Positions 1 to 5,920 are shown, counted from the stretch's first letter. The stretch is DNA of 5,956 nucleotides from an uncultured Eubacteriales bacterium (GCA_900547405.1 URGL01000090.1:1-5956); one strand, 5' to 3'. Program-made: numbers and translations. Notes: generated from the sequence alone by a model not told the origin.

Positions 1-11
1 CTTTCAGGGGT

Positions 12-68
12 CCCCTCCACACCCGTCCCGGGCTGCGCCCGGTCCACCCTCTCCAAGCAGGAGAGGGC
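12..68 (-). repeat. Two-hairpin intergenic repeat, divergent copy 1
   Basis: This GC-rich element has two adjacent perfect hairpins. The first is CCGGGC/GCCCGG (28–33 with 37–42, 3-base loop). The second is CCCTCTCC/GGAGAGGG (47–54 with 60–67, loop AAGCA). The order (CCCCTC, GC-rich hairpin, short CCAC linker, pyrimidine/purine hairpin, GC) matches the element at 1338–1389 in the same orientation and the element at 1194–1243 in the opposite one. The strand given here follows the convention that 1194–1243 is +. It is non-coding and lies between an unseen upstream gene and the DUF421 gene. Family membership is inferred from shared architecture, because the stem sequences themselves differ. Confidence 0.6.
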
Positions 69-76
69 TTTTCTTT
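47..76 (+). terminator. Terminator-like hairpin with T-rich tail
   Basis: A perfect 8-bp stem (47–54 with 60–67) closes a 5-base loop and is followed by CTTTTCTTT. This could end transcription of a gene lying upstream of the window. The stem is also the second hairpin of the repeat at 12–68, so the repeat may serve as a terminator. The T tract is interrupted by a C, which lowers confidence. Confidence 0.5.
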
Positions 77-125
77 GTATCATCCCCAAAAACCTGGGCA
101 CCCTACAACCAAAGGGGGCCGAATC

Positions 126-803
126 ATGATCCTATCCTACACCCGGACCATCATTTTATATCTGGTGCTCATTGCCGTTATCCGGCTTATGGGCAAGCGG
201 CAGATCGGAGAAATGGAACCGGCGGAGTTTGTGGTGACCATGCTGGTGGCGAACCTGGCGGCCATCCCCATGCAGGACAGCGGCATTCCGCTGCTGACGG
301 GCCTGGTGCCCATTCTGACGGTGCTGGGGGTGGAGCTGGTGCTGTCCTTCCTCATGCTCCGAAGCGGTATCCTGCGCCGGTTCTTTTGCGGCAAGCCTAC
401 GATCCTCATCGACAACGGAAAGCTTTTGCAGGGGAACCTTCGCATGACCCGGGTGACCCTGGATGAACTGGCAGGAAAAATACGGGAAAAGGACATTCTG
501 GACATTTCCCAGGTTCAGTACGCCATTTTGGAGACGGATGGGAACGTATCCGTCTTTCCCTTTCCCCAGTATGCCCCCCTTAGCGCCAGAGATGCCGGAG
601 TGAAGGTCAAGGAGAGCTTTCTTCCCATTGTGCTCATTGAGGACGGACGCCTCTTTGAAGAGAATCTGGGAAAGTCCGGAAAAACAGAGCAGTGGGTGGA
701 GGATACCCTCCGGGCCAAAGGGGCGCGGCGGACAAACACGCTGCTGCTGACCGTAGATGCTTTCGGGAAAACCACCTGGATCGGGAAGGAGGAGGCCCTA
801 TGA
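126..803 (+). CDS. DUF421 (YetF-like) membrane protein
   Basis: This 225-residue protein belongs to the DUF421/YetF family of inner-membrane proteins, whose biochemical role is not firmly known. Hydrophobic segments lie at about 5–21, 35–49 and 55–77. They are followed by a soluble C-terminal part at about 85–225. The family signature GKRQIGEMEPAEFVV is at 23–37, and the soluble domain shows PTILIDNGKL (91–100), TLDEL (111–115) and DISQVQYAILETDG (126–139), all typical of the family. The start at 126 is chosen because AAAGGGGG (111–118) lies 7 bases upstream and the signature-bearing first helix begins there. An in-frame TTG at 75 would add 17 unconvincing residues and overlap the T-rich terminator tail. 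The stop overlaps the next start as ATGA, so the two genes are probably translationally coupled. Family membership is confident, cellular function is not. Confidence 0.93.
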   Translation: MILSYTRTIILYLVLIAVIRLMGKRQIGEMEPAEFVVTMLVANLAAIPMQDSGIPLLTGLVPILTVLGVELVLSFLMLRSGILRRFFCGKPTILIDNGKLLQGNLRMTRVTLDELAGKIREKDILDISQVQYAILETDGNVSVFPFPQYAPLSARDAGVKVKESFLPIVLIEDGRLFEENLGKSGKTEQWVEDTLRAKGARRTNTLLLTVDAFGKTTWIGKEEAL

Positions 804-1180
804 CAAGAGGCATCATTGGGGTCGTTCTGCTGCTGGTCCTCCTGGCCGGAGGTATGTTTACCCAGTGGACCATGGACAAGATCCAATCTCCCATCACCCA
901 GGAGCTGACCCAGGCTGCCCAGGCGGGAGAACGGAGGCTGTGGAACGCGGCCACGCTCCACCAGCAGACCGCCGCCAGAGCCTGGCGCAAGGGCTGGCGG
1001 GTCACGGCTGCCCTTGCGGACCACATGCCCATGGAGGACATCGACAGCCTCTTCGCCAGGCTCCCGGCCTACGCCGCGCAGGAAGAGACTGCCGAATATG
1101 CCGCCGCCTGCCGGGAGCTGGCCCGCCGCGTGGAAGCCGTGGCAGATGCCCACAGACTGACCTGGTGGAATCTGATGTAG
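800..1180 (+). CDS. DUF4363 family membrane-anchored protein
   Basis: This is a small protein of 126 residues. One N-terminal hydrophobic helix (about 4–20) acts as a signal anchor. It is followed by a charged, mostly helical domain predicted to lie outside the membrane. Conserved-looking landmarks are W48, W62, the HMPMEDID stretch (75–82) and the C-terminal HRLTWWNLM (118–126). These fit DUF4363, a family of unknown function commonly encoded directly after DUF421 genes in Clostridia. The start ATG overlaps the DUF421 stop (ATGA at 800–803), and GGAAGGAGGAGG (784–794 region) supplies a strong ribosome binding site. An in-frame upstream start at 692 lies inside the DUF421 gene and would bury the signal anchor, so it is rejected. 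I infer that this protein works with, or next to, the DUF421 protein. The family call rests on motif memory and gene context. Confidence 0.85.
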   Translation: MTRGIIGVVLLLVLLAGGMFTQWTMDKIQSPITQELTQAAQAGERRLWNAATLHQQTAARAWRKGWRVTAALADHMPMEDIDSLFARLPAYAAQEETAEYAAACRELARRVEAVADAHRLTWWNLM

Positions 1181-1193
1181 AGCAGCCCCCGTC

Positions 1194-1243
1194 GCCTTCC
1201 CCTTCGGGGAAGGTGGCACGCCGCAGGCGTGACGGATGAGGGG
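1194..1243 (+). repeat. Two-hairpin intergenic repeat, copy 2
   Basis: The element begins 13 bases after the DUF4363 stop. Hairpin one is CCTTCCCC/GGGGAAGG (1195–1202 with 1206–1213, loop TTC). Hairpin two is CACGCC/GGCGTG (1217–1222 with 1226–1231, loop GCA). A GGATGAGGGG end follows (1234–1243). It is the inverted counterpart of the element at 1338–1389, with both outer ends nearly identical and the middle stem different. This resembles a REP/BIME unit. No transposase lies nearby. Confidence 0.85.
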
Positions 1244-1337
1244 AAAACCCAACGGTCCGCAAGGGCCTGGGTGAATGGCATAGGGGGTATCCCGGGTGCT
1301 CCCATTCCATCGCGCCTGGAAGGATTGGAGGGCTGGG

Positions 1338-1389
1338 CCCCTCATCCGGCCCGGGCCCAGCCCGGGCCACCTTCCCCGGAGGGGAAGGC
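1338..1389 (-). repeat. Two-hairpin intergenic repeat, copy 3 (inverted)
   Basis: Read on the + strand, it starts CCCCTCATCC (1338–1347). A 9-bp perfect hairpin GGCCCGGGC/GCCCGGGCC follows (1348–1356 with 1360–1368, loop CCA), then an 8-bp hairpin CCTTCCCC/GGGGAAGG (1370–1377 with 1381–1388, loop GGA). Its reverse complement aligns along its full length with 1194–1243. The 94 bases between the two copies (1244–1337) contain only weak short pairings, such as GAATGG/CCATTC (1273–1278 with 1302–1307), and no supportable gene. Confidence 0.85.
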
Positions 1390-1396
1390 TTCCTCC

Positions 1397-1421
1397 TGCG
1401 GGAGTTTTTCCCGCAATTTTT
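1397..1421 (+). terminator. Intrinsic terminator after the DUF421–DUF4363 unit
   Basis: A 7-bp stem TGCGGGA/TCCCGCA (1397–1403 with 1409–1415) closes a short T-rich loop. The run ATTTTT follows at 1416–1421. It stands just before the queH promoter and would end transcription of unit 1, about 220 bases after its last stop codon. The repeat pair at 1194–1389 would therefore be in the 3' untranslated region of that transcript. Confidence 0.75.
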
Positions 1422-1422
1422 A

Positions 1423-1451
1423 TTGCTTTACGGCCCGTTTCATGCTATAGT
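1423..1451 (+). promoter_or_regulatory. Predicted vegetative sigma-factor promoter of queH
   Basis: A -35 box TTGCTT (1423–1428) and a -10 box TATAGT (1446–1451) are separated by 17 bases. TG at the extended -10 position (1443–1444) adds support. Transcription would start near 1458 and leave a leader of about 20 bases, too short for a riboswitch. The position between the terminator and the queH ribosome binding site fits well. Confidence 0.65.
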
Positions 1452-1478
1452 ATTCCAAATACATACCCGGAGGCGCTT

Positions 1479-2024
1479 ATGAAGACCCTGCTGCATATCT
1501 GCTGTGCTCCCTGTGCCAATCAGTGTATCGACGTTTTGCGTGGAGACCACTATGAGGTAACGGGGTACTGGTACAATCCCAATATCCATCCCTTTACCGA
1601 GTACCGGGCCCGGCGGAACTGCCTGCGGGAGTACGCCCAGACCATTGACCTGCCCCTGATCGAGCGGAACGACTATGGCCTGCGTCCCTTCGTCCGGGCG
1701 GTGGCGGATGACATCGAGCACCGGTGTGTCAAATGCTACGAGTTCCGACTCTTCGAGGCCGCCCGGATGGCCAAGGAGGGGGGCTTCGACAGCTTTACGT
1801 CCTCCCTCTTCATCAGCCCCTACCAGCAGCATGAGCTCATGCGGGAGGTGGCGGAGCGGGCGGCAGCGGAATACGGCGTAGAATTCCTCTACCGGGACTT
1901 TCGTCCCTATTTCCGTGCCGGTCAGGAGCGGGCCCGGGAGCTGGGCTTCTACATCCAGAAATACTGTGGCTGCGTGTTCTCGGAAGAGGAAAGATACTTA
2001 AAAAAGAGCAAAATCATCCCCTAA
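1479..2024 (+). CDS. queH: Epoxyqueuosine reductase QueH
   Basis: QueH (formerly DUF208) reduces epoxyqueuosine to queuosine in the wobble base of GUN-anticodon tRNAs. It replaces the cobalamin-dependent QueG in many bacteria. The protein has 181 residues, a usual length for the family. The cysteines known to hold its iron–sulfur/metal centre are present: the N-terminal CC pair at 8–9 within HICCAPC, and the CxxC at 83–86 within RCVKCYEFRL. The C-terminal YCGC (162–165) matches the redox cysteine pair. The start at 1479 is chosen because GGAGG (1469–1473) lies 5 bases upstream and the family N-terminus begins there. An in-frame ATG at 1296 would translate through a repeat, the terminator and the promoter. 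The gene is monocistronic here, and no other queuosine genes are in the window. Confidence 0.95.
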   Translation: MKTLLHICCAPCANQCIDVLRGDHYEVTGYWYNPNIHPFTEYRARRNCLREYAQTIDLPLIERNDYGLRPFVRAVADDIEHRCVKCYEFRLFEAARMAKEGGFDSFTSSLFISPYQQHELMREVAERAAAEYGVEFLYRDFRPYFRAGQERARELGFYIQKYCGCVFSEEERYLKKSKIIP

Positions 2025-2029
2025 CGGCT

Positions 2030-2128
2030 GTAGGGGCGCCCATTGGGCGCCCGCCAGGTCCGTAGACTGAGCGGTTCAGACCAAACTTCTGGCCCGTCAG
2101 GCTGCGGGCGGCCAATGGCCGCCCCTAC
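2030..2128. repeat. MITE-like inverted-repeat element, about 100 bp
   Basis: Two 25-base arms (2030–2054 and 2104–2128) are reverse complements of each other except at two positions. Each arm starts or ends with GTAGGGG/CCCCTAC, and each is itself a hairpin: GGCGCCC-ATT-GGGCGCC on the left and GGCGGCC-AAT-GGCCGCC on the right. The 49-base centre has no gene and only weak pairing. It lies 5 bases after the queH stop and about 50 bases before the next start. I saw no clear target-site duplication. It could act as a small non-autonomous mobile element, a terminator-like hairpin, or both. Confidence 0.8.
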
Positions 2129-2177
2129 GGGCAGAAGGATAGATTCCCAATGAAATCGGAAAGAAAGAGAGTAACCT

Positions 2178-3314
2178 ATGGACAAAATGGAATTTTCCGT
2201 ACCCTGCCTCTTTGGCCTGGAGGGCCTGGCAGGGGACGAGCTGAGACGGCTGGACATGGAGAATGTCCGGGTGGAAAACGGCCGGGTGCTGTTTTCCGGA
2301 GACGGTCTGGCCTTGGCCAAGGCCAACGTGTGTCTGCGCACCGGCGAGCGGGTGCTCATTGTGCTGGCGGACTTCAAGGCCACCACCTTCGAGGAGCTTT
2401 TCCAGGGGGTGTACCAGGCCAACCTGGAGGATTACATCCCGAGAGACGGTGTATTCCCTGTGAAGGGCCACTGCCTGAACAGCCAGCTCATGAGCGTGCC
2501 GGACTGCCAGGCCATTGTGAAAAAGGCGGCATCCCGCCGCCTGGGGGAGAAGTACGGCGTGAGCTGGCTGCCGGAGACGGGGGCCAAGTATCAGCTCCAG
2601 TTCTCCATTATGAACGATCGGGTCCAGCTGTATCTGGACACTACGGGACCGGGGCTTCACAAGCGGGGCTACCGGGCCAATGGCAACGATGCGCCTCTGC
2701 GGGAGACATTGGCGGCGGCTATGGTCATGCTGACCCACTACCGGGGCCGGGAGTTCCTGTGGGATGGCTTCTGCGGCAGCGGCACCATTCCCATCGAGGC
2801 GGCCCTGATCGCCAAGAACAAGGCCCCCGGAGCCTTCCGGCGGTTCTCCGCCGAGGCATTCTCCTGGCTGGATCCCAAGCTCTGGGGCCAGGTCCGCACC
2901 GAGGCCAAGGACAAGGAATTCCATGGCAGCTACCGGATCCTGGGCTCTGACAATGACCCCAAGTGCGTCTCCCTCTCAATGGCCAATGCCCGAAAGGCAG
3001 GCCTGGGTGACCTGATCGAATTCAAGGACGGGGACGCTACCAAGATGAGCCTGCCCACGGACGAGGGAATCTTCATTGCCAACCCGCCCTATGGCCAGCG
3101 AATGATGGAGCAGAAAAGCGCCCAGCGGCTCTATGCCGACCTGGGCCGGCACCTGCGCTACGCAGACGGCTGGAAGAAATACATCATTACCTCTGAGCCG
3201 GAGTTTGAGCACTATTTCGGCGCCAGGGCGGATAAGAAGCGGAAGCTTTACAACGGCATGATCAAGTGCGACTACTATATGTATCTGAACAACCAGAGAA
3301 AGAACAAGAAATGA
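2178..3314 (+). CDS. THUMP-domain class I SAM-dependent RNA methyltransferase (YpsC/RlmL-like)
   Basis: This 378-residue enzyme belongs to the UPF0020 family of RNA guanine-N2 methyltransferases, the group that includes the methyltransferase half of E. coli RlmL and Bacillus YpsC. It probably acts on 23S rRNA, but the target base cannot be read from the sequence. The N-terminal part (about 1–160) fits the ferredoxin-like plus THUMP RNA-binding region. The Rossmann domain follows, with RGYR at 163–166, the SAM-binding loop DGFCGSGT (196–203), an acidic residue near D258 and the catalytic NPPYG motif (302–306) of N2-guanine methylases. The start at 2178 follows a modest AAAGAGAG ribosome binding site (2164–2171). 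The stop overlaps the next start as ATGA. No obvious promoter lies between the repeat at 2030–2128 and the start, so transcription may come partly from the queH promoter. Confidence 0.92.
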   Translation: MDKMEFSVPCLFGLEGLAGDELRRLDMENVRVENGRVLFSGDGLALAKANVCLRTGERVLIVLADFKATTFEELFQGVYQANLEDYIPRDGVFPVKGHCLNSQLMSVPDCQAIVKKAASRRLGEKYGVSWLPETGAKYQLQFSIMNDRVQLYLDTTGPGLHKRGYRANGNDAPLRETLAAAMVMLTHYRGREFLWDGFCGSGTIPIEAALIAKNKAPGAFRRFSAEAFSWLDPKLWGQVRTEAKDKEFHGSYRILGSDNDPKCVSLSMANARKAGLGDLIEFKDGDATKMSLPTDEGIFIANPPYGQRMMEQKSAQRLYADLGRHLRYADGWKKYIITSEPEFEHYFGARADKKRKLYNGMIKCDYYMYLNNQRKNKK

Positions 3315-4216
3315 AACATCTCTTCCTCATCAATCCGGCGGCGGGAAGCTATGACCGGACCAAGGCCGTGACCCGCCAGATCCTGGAATGCTGCCAGGAC
3401 CTTGACTATCGGGTGGAGATCTCCCAGGGGCCTGGGGATTGCTTCCGGCTGGCCCGGCAGGCGGCGAAGAGCGGGGAGGACTACCGCATCTACGCCTGCG
3501 GGGGAGACGGCACCCTGAACGAGGTGGCTGCCGGGGCGGCCGGCTATGCAAATGCCGCCGTCACCGTTCTGGCAGGGGGCAGCGGCAATGACTTTGTCCG
3601 GCTCTTCTCCCAGCCAGAGGCCTTCCGGGATCTGCGGAAGCTCCTGGATCCGGAAGAAGTGGAGCTGGACCTGATCCGCTGCAACGATGACCTGTGCCTG
3701 AACATCTGCTCCGTGGGCCTGGATGCCCGTATCGGCACGGATGTGGCCAACTACAAGCGGTTCCCGCTGCTGCAGGGGTTCCGGGCCTACTGCGCTTCGG
3801 CGGTGGTCAACGTGGTCCGGGGGGTTGCCCAGCACCTGCGGCTGGAAATCAACGCAGAGACCCTGGACGGGGATATGACCATGGTCTGTGTCTGCAATGG
3901 CAGGTTTTACGGCGGTGGCTTTTGCCCCGTCCCGGAGGCAGACCCCACCGACGGGATCCTGGAGGTCCTGGCCGTGAAAAAGGTGACCAGACTCCAGGTC
4001 CCGGGCCTCATCGGCAAATACAAGGCGGGCCGCTACAAAGAGCTGCCCGGCTACATACGCCATTTCCGCACCGATCAGCTGACCATTACCGCCGATGCCC
4101 CTACCGCCATCAACCTGGACGGAGAACTGAGGCAGGCGCAGATCGTCCGTGTCTGCCTGGCTCAGGAAAAGCTCCGCTTCTTCTACCCCAGGGGGCTGGT
4201 GTGGAAGACCACATAA
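3311..4216 (+). CDS. Diacylglycerol kinase-family lipid kinase (DagK/YegS-like)
   Basis: This 301-residue cytoplasmic or membrane-peripheral kinase probably phosphorylates a lipid such as diacylglycerol to phosphatidic acid, feeding phospholipid recycling. All family landmarks are visible. These are INPAAG (7–12), the nucleotide-binding GGDGTLNEV (64–72), GSGND (90–94), NGRFYGGG (196–203) followed by a PTDG stretch (212–215), and a C-terminal NLDGE (268–272). Length is normal. The start at 3311 gives the expected N-terminus directly before the INPAAG strand. An in-frame start at 3266 lies inside the methyltransferase gene and adds 15 unrelated residues. There is only a weak purine-rich site upstream, so translation is likely coupled to the methyltransferase through the ATGA overlap. 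The exact lipid substrate is not determined by sequence, because the same fold includes DgkB, YegS and sphingosine-type kinases. Confidence 0.93.
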   Translation: MKHLFLINPAAGSYDRTKAVTRQILECCQDLDYRVEISQGPGDCFRLARQAAKSGEDYRIYACGGDGTLNEVAAGAAGYANAAVTVLAGGSGNDFVRLFSQPEAFRDLRKLLDPEEVELDLIRCNDDLCLNICSVGLDARIGTDVANYKRFPLLQGFRAYCASAVVNVVRGVAQHLRLEINAETLDGDMTMVCVCNGRFYGGGFCPVPEADPTDGILEVLAVKKVTRLQVPGLIGKYKAGRYKELPGYIRHFRTDQLTITADAPTAINLDGELRQAQIVRVCLAQEKLRFFYPRGLVWKTT

Positions 4217-4238
4217 ATGCAGAAAGGGAGGATGCGCT

Positions 4239-5771
4239 ATGTCTGAACAAACCATCCTGGGTCTGGAGCTGGGATCCACCCGCATCAAGGCAACGGCCAT
4301 CGATGGCCGGTATCAGCCTGTTTCCTCCGGAGACTATACCTGGAAATCGACTTTTGAGAACGGCATCTGGACCTATGGGTTAGACCATGTCTGGACCGGA
4401 CTGAAGGCTGCCATTTCTGGGGTCGCCCACCGGGAGCGCATTGCCGCCATGGGTGTCTCCGCCATGATGCACGGCTATCTGGTCTTTGACAAGGACTGGA
4501 ATCTGCTGGTGCCCTTCCGGACCTGGCAGAATACCATCACCGCCCAGGCCGCCGGGGAGCTGACGGAGGCCTTTCACTTCAATATTCCCCAGCGCTGGTC
4601 CATCGCCCATCTGTATCAGGCGGTGCTGAACGGGGAAGCCCATGTGCCGCAGATCGCCCATATGACCACCCTGGCGGGCTATGTCCACTATATGCTCACC
4701 GGCGTGAACGCCCTGGGTGTTGGCGAAGCCTCCGGAATGTTCCCCATCGACAGTGAGACCGGGGATTACGACGCCGCCATGCTGGCGAAGTTCAACGAGA
4801 ATCTGGCATCCCGGCACCTGCCCTGGAGGCTTGAGGATCTCCTTCCCAAGGTCCTGACAGCCGGTGAGAAGGCCGGTGAATTGACCCCGGAGGGGGCAAA
4901 GCGGCTGGATGGCCTGCTGGCTCCCGGCATTCCCTTCGCCCCTGCCGAGGGAGACGCCGGTACCGGCATGACGGCCACCAATGCCGTGGCCCCCAGGACC
5001 GGCAATGTCTCCGCCGGAACCTCTATTTTTTCCATGGTGGTTCTGGAAAAGCCTCTGAAGAAGGTCTACCAGGAGATCGACCTGGTGACTACCCCCACGG
5101 GGAGGCCTGTGGCCATGGTCCACTGCAACAACTGCACCAACGATACCAACGCCTGGGTCTCCGTCCTGGGAGAGACCGCCAGGCTCTTCGGTGCCGCTCC
5201 CTCCACCGGAGAGCTGTATACCAGGCTCTATGAGAAGAGCCTGGAGGGAGACCCGGACTGCGGCGGGCTGCTGGTGTGCAACTACATGGCCGGGGAAGGC
5301 GTGACCCACATGGATGCCGGGCGGCCTCTGGTGATCCGGAAACCCGAGAGTAAATTCACACTGGCCAACTTCTTCCGGGCACAGCTCTACTCCACCATGT
5401 CCACGCTGAAGATCGGCATGGATATTCTGGCGAAGGAGCACGTGGCCATCGACTCTCTGACGGGTCACGGCGGCCTCTTCAAGACCCCTGTGGTGGGCCA
5501 GAAATACATGGCTGCCGCCTGCGGTGCCCCTGTGACCTGCATGGAGACCGCCGGAGAGGGCGGCCCCTACGGTATGGCATTGCTCGCCGCCTATATGCTG
5601 GAAAAGGCAGAAGGAGAGACCCTGGAGGATTACCTGAACACCCATGTTTTTGCCGGTGCCAAAGGCGTTACCCTGGCCCCGGAGAAAGGGGATGTGGAGG
5701 GCTTCCATGATTACATTACCCGCTATACCGCCATGCTGGACGTAGAGCGGAAAGCGGTAGAAGTTTTGTAA
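4239..5771 (+). CDS. FGGY-family carbohydrate kinase, substrate unknown
   Basis: This 510-residue sugar kinase uses ATP to phosphorylate a sugar or polyol. Pentulose kinases of the ribulokinase/xylulokinase type are the closest idea. Domain one starts with the phosphate-binding loop LGLELGSTRIKA (7–18) and contains MMHGYLVFD (76–84) and RTWQNT (94–99). GDAGTGM (238–244) holds the probable catalytic Asp239. The second ATPase domain has SAGTS (258–262), the adenosine-side GHGGLFKTP (409–417) and GEGGPYGMALLAAY (439–452). Length is normal. The start at 4239 has an excellent GGGAGG site (4226–4231) 7 bases upstream. The frame runs open back to 4149, inside the lipid kinase gene, but without a better start. 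It lies 22 bases after the lipid kinase stop, so it is probably co-transcribed. No isomerase, epimerase, transporter or regulator is adjacent to reveal the sugar. Confidence 0.9.
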   Translation: MSEQTILGLELGSTRIKATAIDGRYQPVSSGDYTWKSTFENGIWTYGLDHVWTGLKAAISGVAHRERIAAMGVSAMMHGYLVFDKDWNLLVPFRTWQNTITAQAAGELTEAFHFNIPQRWSIAHLYQAVLNGEAHVPQIAHMTTLAGYVHYMLTGVNALGVGEASGMFPIDSETGDYDAAMLAKFNENLASRHLPWRLEDLLPKVLTAGEKAGELTPEGAKRLDGLLAPGIPFAPAEGDAGTGMTATNAVAPRTGNVSAGTSIFSMVVLEKPLKKVYQEIDLVTTPTGRPVAMVHCNNCTNDTNAWVSVLGETARLFGAAPSTGELYTRLYEKSLEGDPDCGGLLVCNYMAGEGVTHMDAGRPLVIRKPESKFTLANFFRAQLYSTMSTLKIGMDILAKEHVAIDSLTGHGGLFKTPVVGQKYMAAACGAPVTCMETAGEGGPYGMALLAAYMLEKAEGETLEDYLNTHVFAGAKGVTLAPEKGDVEGFHDYITRYTAMLDVERKAVEVL

Positions 5772-5822
5772 GGCACCTACCCGGGCCAAGCCCTAGGCGA
5801 CCTGGCCTGGAAACTGAAATAA
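5772..5822 (+). other. In-frame coding-like run after the kinase stop
   Basis: Directly after the kinase TAA (5769–5771) the same frame continues for 16 sense codons, reading GTYPGQALGDLAWKLK, before a second TAA at 5820–5822. The residues look protein-like. There is no start codon or ribosome binding site for independent translation. It may be a relic of the 3' end of a lost gene, a former C-terminal extension, or chance. I do not recognise the peptide. Confidence 0.3.
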
Positions 5823-5829
5823 GGAACAT

Positions 5830-5870
5830 GGGGCTGTCTCACTAAGGACTCAGATGGGTCAAAATAGCCC
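5830..5870. repeat. Possible insertion-sequence end remnant
   Basis: The string GGGGCTGTCTCACTAA (5830–5845) resembles the terminal inverted repeats of several clostridial insertion sequences, as far as I recall. GGGCT (5831–5835) can pair with AGCCC (5866–5870). No transposase frame or matching second end is within the window. This is a weak resemblance only. Confidence 0.3.
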
Positions 5871-5883
5871 AAAAGAAGCTGTC

Positions 5884-5920
5884 ATTGCGAACCAGTGACC
5901 GATGTCACTGGTGTGGCAAT
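5884..5920. repeat. Palindromic intergenic repeat (ATTGC…GCAAT hairpin)
   Basis: A nearly perfect hairpin has an outer stem ATTGC/GCAAT (5884–5888 with 5916–5920), a small internal loop (GA against GTG), and a 9-bp inner stem ACCAGTGAC/GTCACTGGT (5891–5899 with 5904–5912) closing the loop CGAT. The TCATTGCGA…TGGCAATCTC layout is that of a dispersed intergenic repeat frequent in Clostridia, recalled from family knowledge. It has no T tract, so it is a poor intrinsic terminator. No gene is visible from here to the window end. Confidence 0.75.

Noticed and set aside
515..1345. Open frame of 276 codons on the minus strand across the DUF421–DUF4363 genes and the repeat
   Set aside because: It is proline- and glycine-rich with no motifs, and it runs through a non-coding repeat.
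1229..1450. Small open frame of 73 codons in the 1181–1478 intergenic region
   Set aside because: It is made of repeat sequence, the terminator and the queH promoter, and the translation has no coding character.
1296..1478. N-terminal extension of QueH from an upstream ATG
   Set aside because: The extension crosses the repeat, terminator and promoter. The internal ATG at 1479 has a proper ribosome binding site and gives the family N-terminus.
1458..1478. Possible queuosine-precursor (preQ1) riboswitch ahead of queH
   Set aside because: The predicted leader is only about 20 bases, too short even for a preQ1 aptamer plus a ribosome binding site, and no pseudoknot-like pattern is visible.
2150..2950. 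Open frame of 266 codons on the plus strand in another frame of the methyltransferase gene
   Set aside because: Shadow frame, glycine-rich and without motifs. The frame from 2178 has SAM-binding and NPPY motifs.
3275..4300. Open frame of 341 codons on the minus strand opposite the lipid kinase
   Set aside because: It has no family features and spans the ends of two real genes and their junction. The + strand frame carries all the DagK landmarks.
4380..5789. Long open frame of 469 codons on the minus strand opposite the FGGY kinase
   Set aside because: It is a mirror of the GC-rich codon pattern of the kinase. The translation is rich in G, H and Q with no recognisable domain, and the + strand frame carries clear kinase motifs.
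5781..5810. CCGGGCC…GGCCTGG pairing after the kinase as a terminator
   Set aside because: The stem includes a wobble pair, the loop is long and no T tract follows.
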